From an uncultured Pelagibacteraceae bacterium (GTDB lineage: Bacteria > Pseudomonadota > Alphaproteobacteria > Pelagibacterales > Pelagibacteraceae): a stretch of 64,000 nucleotides of DNA. Location: the NCBI GenBank assembly GCA_902587095.1, contig CACIJY010000001.1, positions 124,001-188,000 on the forward strand. The letters run 5' to 3'. The notes beneath the pieces are model-generated. The model had not been told where the DNA came from, ran no database searches, and was given only the letters and a program-made list of their open reading frames with translations. Each line of letters starts with the position of its first letter. The first letter of the stretch is position 1. A program made the translations under genes and the position numbers. Of this stretch, positions 47,285 through 56,341 are shown piece after piece.

Positions 47285-49258
47285 ATGAAGCTCAATTATC
47301 GTCCAGAAATAGATGGTCTTCGAGCAATTGCAGTTTTAGCTGTAATATTTTATCATTCACAAGTATCAATTTTAGGTCATCAACCCTTCAAGGGTGGGTT
47401 TATTGGTGTTGATATTTTTTTTGTAATATCAGGTTATCTTATCACTTCTATAATTTTAATTGAATTAATTAGAACTGACTCATTTTCTTTTAAATATTTT
47501 TATGAGAGAAGAATCAGGCGTTTATTACCAGCTTTAATAACAGTTATGTTATTTACATTACCGTTTGCGTGGATTTATTTATTTCCAATAAACTTTGTAG
47601 ATTTTTCGAAATCTATTCTTTTTTCCTTAGGATTTTCCTCAAATTTATATTTTCATTTTTCTGGACAAGAGTATGGAGCTCAGAGTGGATTGTTAAAACC
47701 CTTCCTTCATACTTGGTCTTTATCAGTTGAAGAACAATTTTATATTCTATTTCCAATAATTTTGATGTTCTCATTTAAATATTTTAAGAAATATATATTC
47801 TTTATATTTTTTTTTGGTTTTGTTATTAGTTTAATATTAGCTGATTGGAGTAGCAAACATTCTCAATCAATTGCTTTTTATTTTATTCACACTAGGATGT
47901 GGGAGTTATTATCAGGCTCAATGCTGGCATATATTGAAGTTAGCAGGGGATATAGATGTAAAAATAAAACGTTGAATTTAATACTCCCAAGTGTTGGTTT
48001 TTTATTAATTATATTATCAATTATTTTTTTTAAATTATATTTTCCACATCCATCTTTTCATACTTTGCCAGCAGTTTTGGGTGTTTGTTTAATAATATGG
48101 TTTTCAGATAATAGTGAACCAATCACTAAAATACTCTCAACAAAACTTTTTGTTGGGATCGGCCTGATTTCGTACTCTTTATATCTTTGGCATTATCCCG
48201 TATTTGCTTTTAACAAAATTACACAATTTACTCAGGGAAATATATTTAAGAGTTTTTTACTTTTTTTTTTTATTTTTGTAATGTCATATTTTTCTTATAA
48301 GTTTATAGAAAAACCATTTAGAAATAAAAAAAATAAATTTAGTATAATTACTGTTACACTTACATTATGTATTCTAATTTTATTAATTTTTAATTTTTAT
48401 ATAATAAAAGAAAAAGGGATCAGACATAATTTGGATATAAATATTCAATCGAAGTTAACTTTTGAATATTTAGAGAAAAATAATAGAATCTGTTTTAATA
48501 ATATAGATATTTGTAAATTCAATCCTAACAAAAAGCAAAAAGTGTTTTTGATAGGGGACTCACACTTAGCAAGCCTTTCTTACAATTTGAAGTCAAGATT
48601 AAATGATTATAATTTTATATCAATCACGTCTGAGGGATATTTTTATTTCAATGACAAAAATATAATACAAATTGATGCTAACTCAAAAAAAATTAATTTA
48701 GATTTTATTAAATTTAATGAAATTGTTGAAGAAGAATTATCCAAATCCCAAAATAACATTATAATATTTGGAGGTTCTACTTCACTGTATTTTTATAAGA
48801 AGAGGTATTTAGATAAATCACCTAGCTGGGGTATAGAGTATGTCGAAAAGAATAATTTGAAACGTAATGCAAGAGTCTTGGAAGAAATTTTTTATAATCA
48901 ATTAAAAAAAATAACAAAAAATAACATAGTAATTTTGGTTTACCCTATTCCCGAAATTGGAGATGACATATTTTTAAATATAAAAAATTTAAATTCAAGT
49001 GAATATAAATATAGCGATTACAGAATTATTAATTCGGAAATAATTAATTTTTTCGATAATATTAAAATGAGTAACTTGATTAAAATAAAACCCACTGAAA
49101 GATTATGTAATATAAAAAATAATTTATGTCCTGTTGTTGATAAAGATAATAATGAACTAATTTTTTCTGACCCGTGGCACCCATCTTTAAGAGGAGCGGA
49201 AATGATTAATGATTTAATAATTAACGAAATAAAAAAATCACAAGAATATTCTTTTTAA
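47285..49258 (+). CDS. OafA/YrhL-type acyltransferase with SGNH domain
   Basis: Membrane acyltransferase of 657 residues that O-acetylates a surface polysaccharide or lipid. The N-terminal acyltransferase-3 domain (residues 1 to about 370) starts YRPEIDGLRAIAVLAVI and has ten or so helices, with FYHSQ carrying the catalytic His and RMWELLSGSM. The C-terminal SGNH domain shows FLIGDSHLASL (block I) and DPWHPSLRGAE (block V Asp-His). It follows fabI by 14 nt; the pairing with fatty acid genes is probably positional. Confidence 0.92.
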   Translation: MKLNYRPEIDGLRAIAVLAVIFYHSQVSILGHQPFKGGFIGVDIFFVISGYLITSIILIELIRTDSFSFKYFYERRIRRLLPALITVMLFTLPFAWIYLFPINFVDFSKSILFSLGFSSNLYFHFSGQEYGAQSGLLKPFLHTWSLSVEEQFYILFPIILMFSFKYFKKYIFFIFFFGFVISLILADWSSKHSQSIAFYFIHTRMWELLSGSMLAYIEVSRGYRCKNKTLNLILPSVGFLLIILSIIFFKLYFPHPSFHTLPAVLGVCLIIWFSDNSEPITKILSTKLFVGIGLISYSLYLWHYPVFAFNKITQFTQGNIFKSFLLFFFIFVMSYFSYKFIEKPFRNKKNKFSIITVTLTLCILILLIFNFYIIKEKGIRHNLDINIQSKLTFEYLEKNNRICFNNIDICKFNPNKKQKVFLIGDSHLASLSYNLKSRLNDYNFISITSEGYFYFNDKNIIQIDANSKKINLDFIKFNEIVEEELSKSQNNIIIFGGSTSLYFYKKRYLDKSPSWGIEYVEKNNLKRNARVLEEIFYNQLKKITKNNIVILVYPIPEIGDDIFLNIKNLNSSEYKYSDYRIINSEIINFFDNIKMSNLIKIKPTERLCNIKNNLCPVVDKDNNELIFSDPWHPSLRGAEMINDLIINEIKKSQEYSF

Positions 49259-49277
49259 GATCCAAAAGATTATTTTA

Positions 49278-49302
49278 GGGGCGTTCTGTTGCCAGGTGCC
49301 CC
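49278..49302 (-). terminator. GC-rich hairpin with GNRA loop, likely 3' end of the 63-aa gene
   Basis: On the minus strand: GGGGC, AC, CTG, GCAA, CAG, AAC, GCCCC. This gives a 5-bp stem, a small internal loop, a 3-bp stem and a GCAA (GNRA) tetraloop, followed by TAAAATAATCTTTT. About 63% GC in the local 38 nt stands out strongly. It may terminate the 63-aa gene, or be a structured RNA element of its own. The downstream T-run is imperfect. Confidence 0.5.
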
Positions 49303-49318
49303 CATACCCCAATCTTAA

Positions 49319-49510
49319 TTAAATGTTTTTAGGCTCTTTTTTTAAATGCCCAACAACTTTTCCAGAGTTTTTTCCAGATTTAATAACGTATCCGCTTGTG
49401 CCATTGCCATTAGCTTCAACAGATTTTAAATTTCGGAACATTAATTGATTTAGCCTAGCGATCTTTGAGCCTCGGCTAAACGAATTAAGAACTCTGTGCA
49501 TTCTTTTCAT
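49319..49510 (-). CDS. Unrecognised 63-aa basic protein
   Basis: I do not recognise this gene. The chosen ATG (MKRMHRVLNSFSRGSK) has AAGGAG 5 nt upstream, a strong site; the GTG used by the track (65 aa) would abut the SD and is unlikely. The protein is basic with no membrane helix; the central segment VEANGNGTSGYVIKSGKNSG is glycine- and asparagine-rich. Upstream are two tandem palindromes, downstream a GC-rich hairpin, so it forms a compact minus-strand transcription unit between the acyltransferase and the pnp region. Confidence 0.65.
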   Translation of the reverse strand: MKRMHRVLNSFSRGSKIARLNQLMFRNLKSVEANGNGTSGYVIKSGKNSGKVVGHLKKEPKNI

Positions 49511-49547
49511 ACACACTCCTTGTTAGTTTTTCCAAAACTCGCTTTTA

Positions 49548-49588
49548 ACCGATGCGATATCGGTCTCTTTATCACCATGAGATATGGT
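49548..49588. repeat. Two tandem palindromes upstream of the 63-aa gene
   Basis: ACCGAT-GCGAT-ATCGGT (49548-49564) and ACCAT-GAGAT-ATGGT (49574-49588) share arms and a 5-nt GNGAT spacer and are centred 25 bp apart. They may be tandem operators for one dimeric regulator or two leader hairpins of the 63-aa gene mRNA, whose ATG is about 40 nt downstream. Confidence 0.5.
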
Positions 49589-49661
49589 CAATAAAAAGCT
49601 TACATTTTTAAAAAGTTATTGCAACTACTTAAGGAATATCAAACGCAAAATGAACAGAGAT

Positions 49662-49814
49662 TTAAATGAAGTTAAAAGCGCTAAAACCAACAGAAAATAT
49701 GACTGCTAACCAAATAAGACCTTTTATAAAAAAGAAAGCAAAACCTCCAATAGCTAAATATTTACCGTATTTATTCTTAGATAAAATATTTTTAAATTTT
49801 GATAATGAAAACAT
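49662..49814 (-). CDS. 50-aa small membrane protein
   Basis: Missed by the track. The ORF begins MFSLSKFKNILSKNKYGKYL, then a hydrophobic stretch AIGGFAFFFIKGLIWLAVIF typical of a one- or two-helix small inner-membrane protein. The positively charged N-terminal segment suggests it stays cytoplasmic. It starts 3 nt after the pnp stop on the same strand and so would be the last gene of the nusA-pnp operon. Similar short 'KYGKYL...GG..FF.IKG' proteins exist in alphaproteobacteria as far as I recall; function unknown. Confidence 0.6.
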   Translation of the reverse strand: MFSLSKFKNILSKNKYGKYLAIGGFAFFFIKGLIWLAVIFSVGFSAFNFI

Positions 49815-49817
49815 TAT

Positions 49818-51890
49818 TTAGACAGCTGCTTGTTTTATAGATAGTTTAACTTTACCTCTATCAAAACCTATGACTTTTACTTTTACTTCATCTCCTTCTT
49901 TGACAACATCAGTAACTTTAGCAACTCTTTTGTCAGCTAGTTCTGATATGTGCACAAGTCCATCTTGTTTGCCTAAGAAATTAACAAATGCACCAAACTC
50001 CATAATTTTCATAACTTTGCCGTTATAAATTTTGTTAAGTTCAGCTTTAGCTGTTAAGTCTTTAATCATTTGCATTGCTTTATTTCTTGAGTCTTCATCT
50101 GGTGCCGCAACTGTTACTTCACCTTCGTCATTTACATCAACTTTAGCACCTGATTTTTCAACAATCTCTCTAATCGTTGCACCACCTTTTCCAATAACTG
50201 TAGCTATATCTTTCTTCTCTACAGTGATTTTTTCCATTTTTGGAGTATGTTTTCCCACATCATCTCTTGATTTAGATAATGCTTTATTCATCTCATTAAG
50301 GATATGTACTCTACCATCTTTAGCTTGTTTTAAAGCTTGCTCCATAATTTCAAATGTAATTCCTGTTATTTTTATATCCATTTGCAAAGAAGTAATTCCG
50401 TCTTTTGTACCAGCAACTTTAAAATCCATATCACCCAAATGATCCTCGTCGCCTAAGATATCTGATAGAACACTAAAATCGTCTCCCTCTTTAATTAGCC
50501 CCATTGCTATACCAGCAACTGGTTCTTTAATTGGTACACCTGCATCCATTAGCGCTAAAGATGAACCACAAACAGTAGCCATTGATGAAGAACCATTAGA
50601 CTCTGTGATTTCTGAAACTATTCTAAATGTATATGGGAAACTTTCTTTTGTAGGCAAAGATGAATTTATTGCCCTCCATGCTAACTTTCCATGACCTATT
50701 TCCCTTCTACCAGTTCCTATTCTACCAGTTTCTCCAACTGAGAAAGGTGGAAAGTTATAGTGCAACATGAACCTTTCACGTTGTAGACCCTCTAAACTCT
50801 CAATTCTTTGTTCATCATCAGATGTTCCTAGTGTTGTTGTAACAATTGCCTGTGTTTCTCCTCTGGTGAATAATGCCGATCCATGAACTCTTGGTAGTAT
50901 TCCAACTTCACATTTAATTGGTCTTACATCAGATAAACCTCTCCCATCAATACGATTTTTATTTTTTAATATGTCAGTTCTTACAATACCTTTCTCTAGA
51001 TTTTTCAATTCATGCATAACGTCTAACTCTGAGAAATTTTCATCCTCTTCGTATAACTTTTTAGCTTTTTCAGTTACATCAGATATTAGGTTTGATCTTT
51101 CTTGTTTATCTTTAATAGAAAACGCTTTTTTTAGATCTTTAGTAAATTCACCCTCTAATTTTTTCTTTACTTCTGATAAGTCCTTCTTTTCGACAACCCA
51201 ATTAGGTTTTTTACATTCTTTTGCAAGCTCCTCGATCATTTTTATAATTGGAACAAAGCCTTCATGACCGAATTTTACTGCATCTAGCATTTGTTGTTCT
51301 GTCAGACCCTTTGCTTCAGACTCAACCATTAAAACAGCATCTTTAGTTCCTGCTACAACTAAATCTAGTTTTGAATTTTCTAATTCTTTTTTAGTAGGAT
51401 TTAAAAGATATTTGCCACCTATAAAACCTACTCTAGATGCACCGACTGGTCCCATAAATGGCATGCCAGATATTGCTAGTGCTGCTGAAGATGCAATTAT
51501 GGATAAAATATCAGCTTCGTTTTCTTTATCATAAGATATTACTGTCGGTAATAATTGAACTTCATTTCTAAATTCATCTGGAAATAAAGGTCTGATAGGC
51601 CTATCAATTAATCTTGATATCAACGTTTCGCTTTCTGTAGGTCTAGCCTCTCTTTTAAAATATCCACCAGGAATTTTTCCAGCGGCGTAATATTTTTCTT
51701 GGTAATTAACTGACAAAGGAAAGTAATCTATATCAGGATTTACTTTTTTTGCCCCTACAACTGTTGCTAAAACAACTGTTTCACCACAAGTCGCAATAAT
51801 AGCTCCATCTGCTTGTCTTGCTATTTTTCCTGTCTCTAAACTAATTTTCTTTCCGGCAACTTCAACTTCTTTTTTAAAAATTTTAAACAT
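49818..51890 (-). CDS. pnp: Polyribonucleotide nucleotidyltransferase (PNPase)
   Basis: Phosphorolytic 3'-5' exoribonuclease of RNA decay. The 690-residue protein has two RNase PH domains (first starting [19 protein letters not shown]; second with [22 protein letters not shown] near residue 385 and the catalytic Asp region [16 protein letters not shown]), a KH domain with [12 protein letters not shown] and a C-terminal S1 domain ([22 protein letters not shown]). It follows rpsO by no gap, the classic rpsO-pnp pair. Confidence 0.98.
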   Translation of the reverse strand: MFKIFKKEVEVAGKKISLETGKIARQADGAIIATCGETVVLATVVGAKKVNPDIDYFPLSVNYQEKYYAAGKIPGGYFKREARPTESETLISRLIDRPIRPLFPDEFRNEVQLLPTVISYDKENEADILSIIASSAALAISGMPFMGPVGASRVGFIGGKYLLNPTKKELENSKLDLVVAGTKDAVLMVESEAKGLTEQQMLDAVKFGHEGFVPIIKMIEELAKECKKPNWVVEKKDLSEVKKKLEGEFTKDLKKAFSIKDKQERSNLISDVTEKAKKLYEEDENFSELDVMHELKNLEKGIVRTDILKNKNRIDGRGLSDVRPIKCEVGILPRVHGSALFTRGETQAIVTTTLGTSDDEQRIESLEGLQRERFMLHYNFPPFSVGETGRIGTGRREIGHGKLAWRAINSSLPTKESFPYTFRIVSEITESNGSSSMATVCGSSLALMDAGVPIKEPVAGIAMGLIKEGDDFSVLSDILGDEDHLGDMDFKVAGTKDGITSLQMDIKITGITFEIMEQALKQAKDGRVHILNEMNKALSKSRDDVGKHTPKMEKITVEKKDIATVIGKGGATIREIVEKSGAKVDVNDEGEVTVAAPDEDSRNKAMQMIKDLTAKAELNKIYNGKVMKIMEFGAFVNFLGKQDGLVHISELADKRVAKVTDVVKEGDEVKVKVIGFDRGKVKLSIKQAAV

Positions 51891-52139
51891 TTATTTCCTT
51901 AAATTTAATTTTGATAGTATATTCTTATAAGATTCAATTTTATTTTTTTTTAAATAATCTAAGAGTTTTTTTCTTTTGTTGACTGCTTTTAATAATCCAA
52001 CAGATGAATGTTTGTCTTTTTTAAATTGTTTTACATGCTTTGATAAAAGCTCTATTTTATTTGTCAAAAGTGCTATTTGGACTTCAGATGAACCTGTATC
52101 TTTTTCATGTAAACTTACTTCTGTAATATTTTTTTTCAT
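51891..52139 (-). CDS. rpsO: Small ribosomal subunit protein uS15
   Basis: 16S rRNA-binding protein with recognisable core TGSSEVQIALLTNKIELL and the C-terminal KKLLDYLKKNKIESY. At 82 residues it is about seven shorter than E. coli S15, the loss being at the N-terminus, and the usual HSRRGLL reads HSSVGLL. It immediately precedes pnp. No truB lies between rbfA and rpsO, unlike many bacteria. Confidence 0.97.
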   Translation of the reverse strand: MKKNITEVSLHEKDTGSSEVQIALLTNKIELLSKHVKQFKKDKHSSVGLLKAVNKRKKLLDYLKKNKIESYKNILSKLNLRK

Positions 52140-52147
52140 AATTTTCC

Positions 52148-52513
52148 TTATTTATTAGCTTGTTTAATTAAATTTTCAATTTTTTCCGCATAATCAAAAG
52201 ACTCGTCTTTTACAAAAAATAGTTTTGGTAGAAATTTCATTATGATTTTTTTCGATAATACTTTCCTAACTATAAAGGAGAATTCTTTTAATTTTGCCAC
52301 AGTTTCTTCAGAATTTTTGCCACCCAATGGTAATACGAATACCTTTGCAGTTTTAAGATCCGGGCTCATCCTAACCTCTGTGACTGTGATTTCTTTTGTA
52401 TTGATATTTGGAATTTTTGCCTCATCTTTTAAGAATATCATGCTTAATGATTGTTTAATCATCTCTCCAACTCTTAATTGTCTTTGTGTAATTGGTTTTC
52501 CTGCATTTGCCAT
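52148..52513 (-). CDS. rbfA: Ribosome-binding factor A
   Basis: KH-fold assembly factor for the 30S subunit, binding near 16S helix 1. The 121-residue protein has QRQLRVGEMIKQSLSMI at the N-terminus, the strand VTEVRMSPDLKTAKVFVLP and the C-terminal LPKLFFVKDESFDYAEKI of the family. Located between infB and rpsO in the translation operon. Confidence 0.95.
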   Translation of the reverse strand: MANAGKPITQRQLRVGEMIKQSLSMIFLKDEAKIPNINTKEITVTEVRMSPDLKTAKVFVLPLGGKNSEETVAKLKEFSFIVRKVLSKKIIMKFLPKLFFVKDESFDYAEKIENLIKQANK

Positions 52514-52517
52514 AAAA

Positions 52518-54689
52518 TTAAATTACCCTCTCTGTTGTTTTTGAGTTGTAAGCCTCTATAATATCTTTTTTTTGAAAGTCATTGAAATCCTGAAAAGATA
52601 TACCACATTCAAGTCCAGCTGACACTTGTTTAGCTTGGTTTTTTTCCCTAAATATTGTGCTTATTTTTCCGTTATAAATAATTGCACCATCTCTTATAAT
52701 TCTTGCAAGTGAGTCTTGGGTAATTTCTCCTTCAATTACTTTTGAACCTGCAACTTTACCTACCTTGGATACTTTAAATATTTCTAAAATTTCGGCTGAA
52801 CCTAATACCTTCTCTTCAACATCTGGAGCAAGTAATCCTGACATCTTGCTTTTAACAAAATCAATTAACTCATATATTATGTTAAATGATGAAATATTAA
52901 CTTGATTTTGCTCAGCTATTTTTTTTGCTTCTTTACTGGGTTTAACATTAAAAGCTATTAGTATTGCATTAGACGCTTTGGCTAAATTTACATCTGTCTC
53001 TGTTACCATTCCAACGTCTGCTAATATAATTTTAATTTTTACCTCATCATGCTTAATAAGACTAATTGCATTTTTTATAGCCTCAGACGAGCCATGTACA
53101 TCCGATTTCACAATTACATTTAAATCTTCAGATTTATTATCTTTAAAAGCTGAGTCTTGGGTAAACATTGTTAAAGGATTTTTTGAGGTTTTTATTTCCT
53201 GAATTCTTGCCTCTGATAAAGACTTTGCCTCTTTTTCTGAATCTAAAACTAAAAAATCATCTCCAGATTTAGCAGCACCATTAATTCCTAAAACCTCTAC
53301 TGGTGTAGAAGGCAAGGCTTCATCAATCTGTTTGCCATCGTCGGCTATAATTGCTCTTACTTTTCCCCATTTGGTTCCACATACAAAATAATCTCCCTTT
53401 TTAAGATTACCTGAAGTTACTATAATATTTGCTATTGGACCTCTTCCTATATCAATTTTAGACTCTAAGACTACTCCATTAGAATTGCTATTATAATCAC
53501 ATTTTAAATCTAAAAGTTCGGATTGAAGCAAAATTAATTCTAATAATTTATCGATATTTTTTTTTGTTTTTGTAGAAATCTCAACCATTATTGTATCGCC
53601 AGATAAATCCTCAGAGATTAATTCATGCTCTAATAGTTGATTTTTTATTTTTTGAGGATCGGCATCAGGTAAATCGCATTTATTAATTGCAACTACTATT
53701 GGAACATTTGCTGCTTTTGCATGTTTTATTGACTCAACAGTTTGGGGCATTACTCCATCATTAGCTGCAACTACTAAGACAACTATGTCTGTTAACTTTG
53801 AACCTCTGGCTCTCATTTCTGTAAATGCAGCATGACCTGGTGTGTCAATAAAAGTAATTTTTTCGTTGTTTTTGGTAATTTGATATGCACCAATGTGTTG
53901 AGTAATACCTCCAAACTCACCAGAAACAATGTTTGTGCTTCTAATAACATCTAGGACAGAAGTTTTGCCGTGATCAACATGGCCCATAACTGTTATAATA
54001 GGTGGTCTATTTTTAAGATTTTCTGATTTAGTATCCTTAATATTTTTTATTATTTCTTCAGTTTTTTTCTCTCTAATGGGATTATGTCCGAATTCTTTAA
54101 CCAAATACTCAGCTGTATCTGAATCAATTGTATGATTTATCGTAACAGCTACGCCCATACCCATCAAATGTTTAATTATATTTGAGGACTGTTCAGCCAT
54201 TCTATTTGCTAAATCTCTGATAGTTATAAATTCAGGTATATTAATATCTCTTTTAATATTAGAATTTGACTCATCGCTAACTTTGCTCTTTGATACTCTT
54301 AATTCCTTTTCTCTAGCTCTCTTAATTGATGCAAGACTTCTAGATTTAAATTCCAAATCTTCACTTAAAGCCCTTGAAACTGTAAGTTTGGTCTCTCTTT
54401 TTTTAGTACTAAATTTTGACTTATTTTCCTTATCTTTTTGATTATTGTCACCTTTTATACCTTTCATAGCTTTTTGTTCAGCAAGTTTTCTTCTTTCATA
54501 ATCACTTAGCTTTAAAGGTTGAGGTTTAGGTTTGAAACTTTTCTTAAAATTTGAAGAGGGTTTATTTAAAGGTTTTGTAAACTTTTTATCGTTAAATAAG
54601 AATTTTTTTTTGCCTTCAAAATTATTTTGAGATACAAATGTTTTTTTTGGTTTCCCTGATATTGTAAGTTTTTTTTTTTGTTTTTCCAT
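52518..54689 (-). CDS. infB: Translation initiation factor IF-2
   Basis: GTPase that brings initiator tRNA to the 30S subunit. The 723-residue protein is short for IF-2 because the N-terminal region (residues 1 to about 150) is a compact lysine-rich segment. The IF2_N domain is near residues 150-200, the G domain contains G1 [11 protein letters not shown]3 DTPGHA and G4 NKCD, and the C-terminal domains follow. It lies 10 nt after nusA; the ylxR gene often found between them is absent. Confidence 0.98.
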   Translation of the reverse strand: MEKQKKKLTISGKPKKTFVSQNNFEGKKKFLFNDKKFTKPLNKPSSNFKKSFKPKPQPLKLSDYERRKLAEQKAMKGIKGDNNQKDKENKSKFSTKKRETKLTVSRALSEDLEFKSRSLASIKRAREKELRVSKSKVSDESNSNIKRDINIPEFITIRDLANRMAEQSSNIIKHLMGMGVAVTINHTIDSDTAEYLVKEFGHNPIREKKTEEIIKNIKDTKSENLKNRPPIITVMGHVDHGKTSVLDVIRSTNIVSGEFGGITQHIGAYQITKNNEKITFIDTPGHAAFTEMRARGSKLTDIVVLVVAANDGVMPQTVESIKHAKAANVPIVVAINKCDLPDADPQKIKNQLLEHELISEDLSGDTIMVEISTKTKKNIDKLLELILLQSELLDLKCDYNSNSNGVVLESKIDIGRGPIANIIVTSGNLKKGDYFVCGTKWGKVRAIIADDGKQIDEALPSTPVEVLGINGAAKSGDDFLVLDSEKEAKSLSEARIQEIKTSKNPLTMFTQDSAFKDNKSEDLNVIVKSDVHGSSEAIKNAISLIKHDEVKIKIILADVGMVTETDVNLAKASNAILIAFNVKPSKEAKKIAEQNQVNISSFNIIYELIDFVKSKMSGLLAPDVEEKVLGSAEILEIFKVSKVGKVAGSKVIEGEITQDSLARIIRDGAIIYNGKISTIFREKNQAKQVSAGLECGISFQDFNDFQKKDIIEAYNSKTTERVI

Positions 54690-54699
54690 TTTCCATTAA

Positions 54700-56244
54700 T
54701 TAAGTATTATAAATTTTCTCTCTAGCTTTCATAATCAGATCATCTGCTTCAGTCCTTGATAAAGCAAAATCTTCAAGATAACCATTAATCTTAACTTTTT
54801 CACCTTTTATAATATCAAATCCGCCAATTAATTCGTCAGAGGCAAGATCTGCAAAGTCATTTAAAGTCAATATTTTCTTTTCACCTAATGTTAGAAGCAT
54901 CCCAGGCGTTAATCCTTTATGATTAATCAAATCTGTTTCTAAGCCTAAGTCCTTTATTTTTCTTTGTATTTCTTCTTGATTTTTTTTGTGAAACTCAATT
55001 GCTCTTTCTATTAACTCTTTAGCTGTTTCCTCCTCTATTCCTTCTATCTTTACTAAATCGTTGAAATTAGAATCCTTAATAAAATCAATTGAAGAAAAGC
55101 CCTCTGCTACTAAAAGTTGACCCAATGTTTCATCAACTTCTAAATTCTTCATAAGATTTTCTGTTCTCTCTTTAAATTCTTCTTGTCTTTTTTCTGACTC
55201 CTCTTTGTCTGTCATGATATTTATTTCGTAATTAATTAGTTTTGTTGCAAGTCTGACGTTTTGTCCTCTTCTACCAATTGCCTTACTCAAGTTTTCCTCT
55301 GTCAAAATAACATCCAGCTTTTTTGCCTCTTCGTTAATGTTTACTTTTAAAACTTCTGCAGGCGAAAGAGCGTTTGACACTACAACTGATATATCTTCTG
55401 ACCAATTAACAATATCAATTTTTTCTCCTTGTAATTCATTAACAACTGCTTGAACTCTGCTACCTCTCATTCCAACACACGCTCCTACTGGATCTAACGA
55501 TGTATCGATAGCTTTAACACAAATTTTTGCTCTACTTCCAGGATCTCTTGCTGAAGATTTTATTTCTATTAATCCATCGTATATCTCTGGTACCTCTTGT
55601 ATAAAAAGTTTCTCCATAAATTTTGGGTGAGCTCTAGACAAGAAAATTTGTTGTCCTCTTTGCTCTCTTCTAACATCATGACAATAAGCCTTTACCCTGT
55701 CTCCCGCTTTAATATTTTCTCTTGGTATCATTTCATTTTTTTGTATTATTGCCTCAGCTTTTCCCAAATCAACAATCACATTTCCAAACTCTAATCTTTT
55801 TACAATTCCACTTAATATTGTGTCTTTTTTATCTTTGAAATCGTTAAATTGCCTTTCTTTCTCTGCCTCTCTTACGCTAAAACTAATAACTTGTTTTGCA
55901 GTTTGAGCAGCAATTCTTCCAAAATCAAATGTTGGGAGTGGCTGAAGTATTTCCTCACCTATTTTTTTTTCATTGTTTAAAGCCTTTGCATTTTCTAAAC
56001 TTATTTCAGTGTTGTTATTTTCTGGTTTCTCAACTACTACTAGTTTTCTAAATATCTCAATATCACCATTATCTCTATTAATGTGAACTTGTATTTCGTT
56101 TTCATTACCAAATTTTGACTTAGCTGCTTTTGCGATTCCTGTTTCCATGGAATTAATAATTAATTCCTTATCAATTGACTTTTCGAGTGCTACAGCCTCT
56201 GCAATTCTTAATAATTCTAATTTATCTGCTCTTCTGTTTAACAT
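54700..56244 (-). CDS. nusA: Transcription termination/antitermination factor NusA
   Basis: RNA polymerase-associated pausing and termination factor. The 514-residue protein has the N-terminal polymerase-binding domain (LRIAEAVALEKSIDKELI), S1 domain (GIVKRLEFGNVIVDLGKAEA), two KH domains (GACVGMRGSRVQAV and KAIGRRGQNVRLA) and C-terminal acidic repeats (GQLLVAEGFSSIDFI and LLTLGEKKILTL). It starts 12 nt after a strong intrinsic terminator, so its own expression may be attenuated. rimP, usually just upstream, is absent here. Confidence 0.97.
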   Translation of the reverse strand: MLNRRADKLELLRIAEAVALEKSIDKELIINSMETGIAKAAKSKFGNENEIQVHINRDNGDIEIFRKLVVVEKPENNNTEISLENAKALNNEKKIGEEILQPLPTFDFGRIAAQTAKQVISFSVREAEKERQFNDFKDKKDTILSGIVKRLEFGNVIVDLGKAEAIIQKNEMIPRENIKAGDRVKAYCHDVRREQRGQQIFLSRAHPKFMEKLFIQEVPEIYDGLIEIKSSARDPGSRAKICVKAIDTSLDPVGACVGMRGSRVQAVVNELQGEKIDIVNWSEDISVVVSNALSPAEVLKVNINEEAKKLDVILTEENLSKAIGRRGQNVRLATKLINYEINIMTDKEESEKRQEEFKERTENLMKNLEVDETLGQLLVAEGFSSIDFIKDSNFNDLVKIEGIEEETAKELIERAIEFHKKNQEEIQRKIKDLGLETDLINHKGLTPGMLLTLGEKKILTLNDFADLASDELIGGFDIIKGEKVKINGYLEDFALSRTEADDLIMKAREKIYNT

Positions 56245-56256
56245 ATTATTTTATCC

Positions 56257-56279
56257 AAAAAAAAATGGGCCGAAGCCCA
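56257..56279 (-). terminator. Intrinsic terminator/attenuator before nusA
   Basis: Minus strand TGGGC-TTCG-GCCCA followed by nine T's (A's at 56257-56265): a textbook stem with a UUCG tetraloop. It ends 12 nt before the nusA ATG and about 60 nt after metK. It can both end metK transcripts and attenuate nusA transcripts from the promoter just upstream. Confidence 0.9.
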
Positions 56280-56281
56280 CT

Positions 56282-56293
56282 TTGATATATCAA
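56282..56293. repeat. 12-bp palindrome in the nusA leader
   Basis: TTGATATATCAA is a perfect self-complementary 12-mer between the nusA promoter and the attenuator stem. It may form a small leader hairpin or act as an operator. Confidence 0.4.
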
Positions 56294-56306
56294 TAATGTT
56301 ATTGGT

Positions 56307-56334
56307 TTTATAATTAATATTTATAAATTTTCAA
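56307..56334 (-). promoter_or_regulatory. Promoter of the nusA operon
   Basis: Minus strand TTGAAA (56329-56334), 16-nt spacer, TATAAA (56307-56312), placed between the metK stop and the attenuator. Transcription would start near 56300, giving a short leader that contains the palindrome and the terminator. Confidence 0.55.
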
Positions 56335-56341
56335 CTTAATA

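Noticed and set aside
50032-50442. 136-aa plus-strand ORF inside pnp
   Set aside because: Shadow frame of a clear pnp coding region; no start signals or family match.
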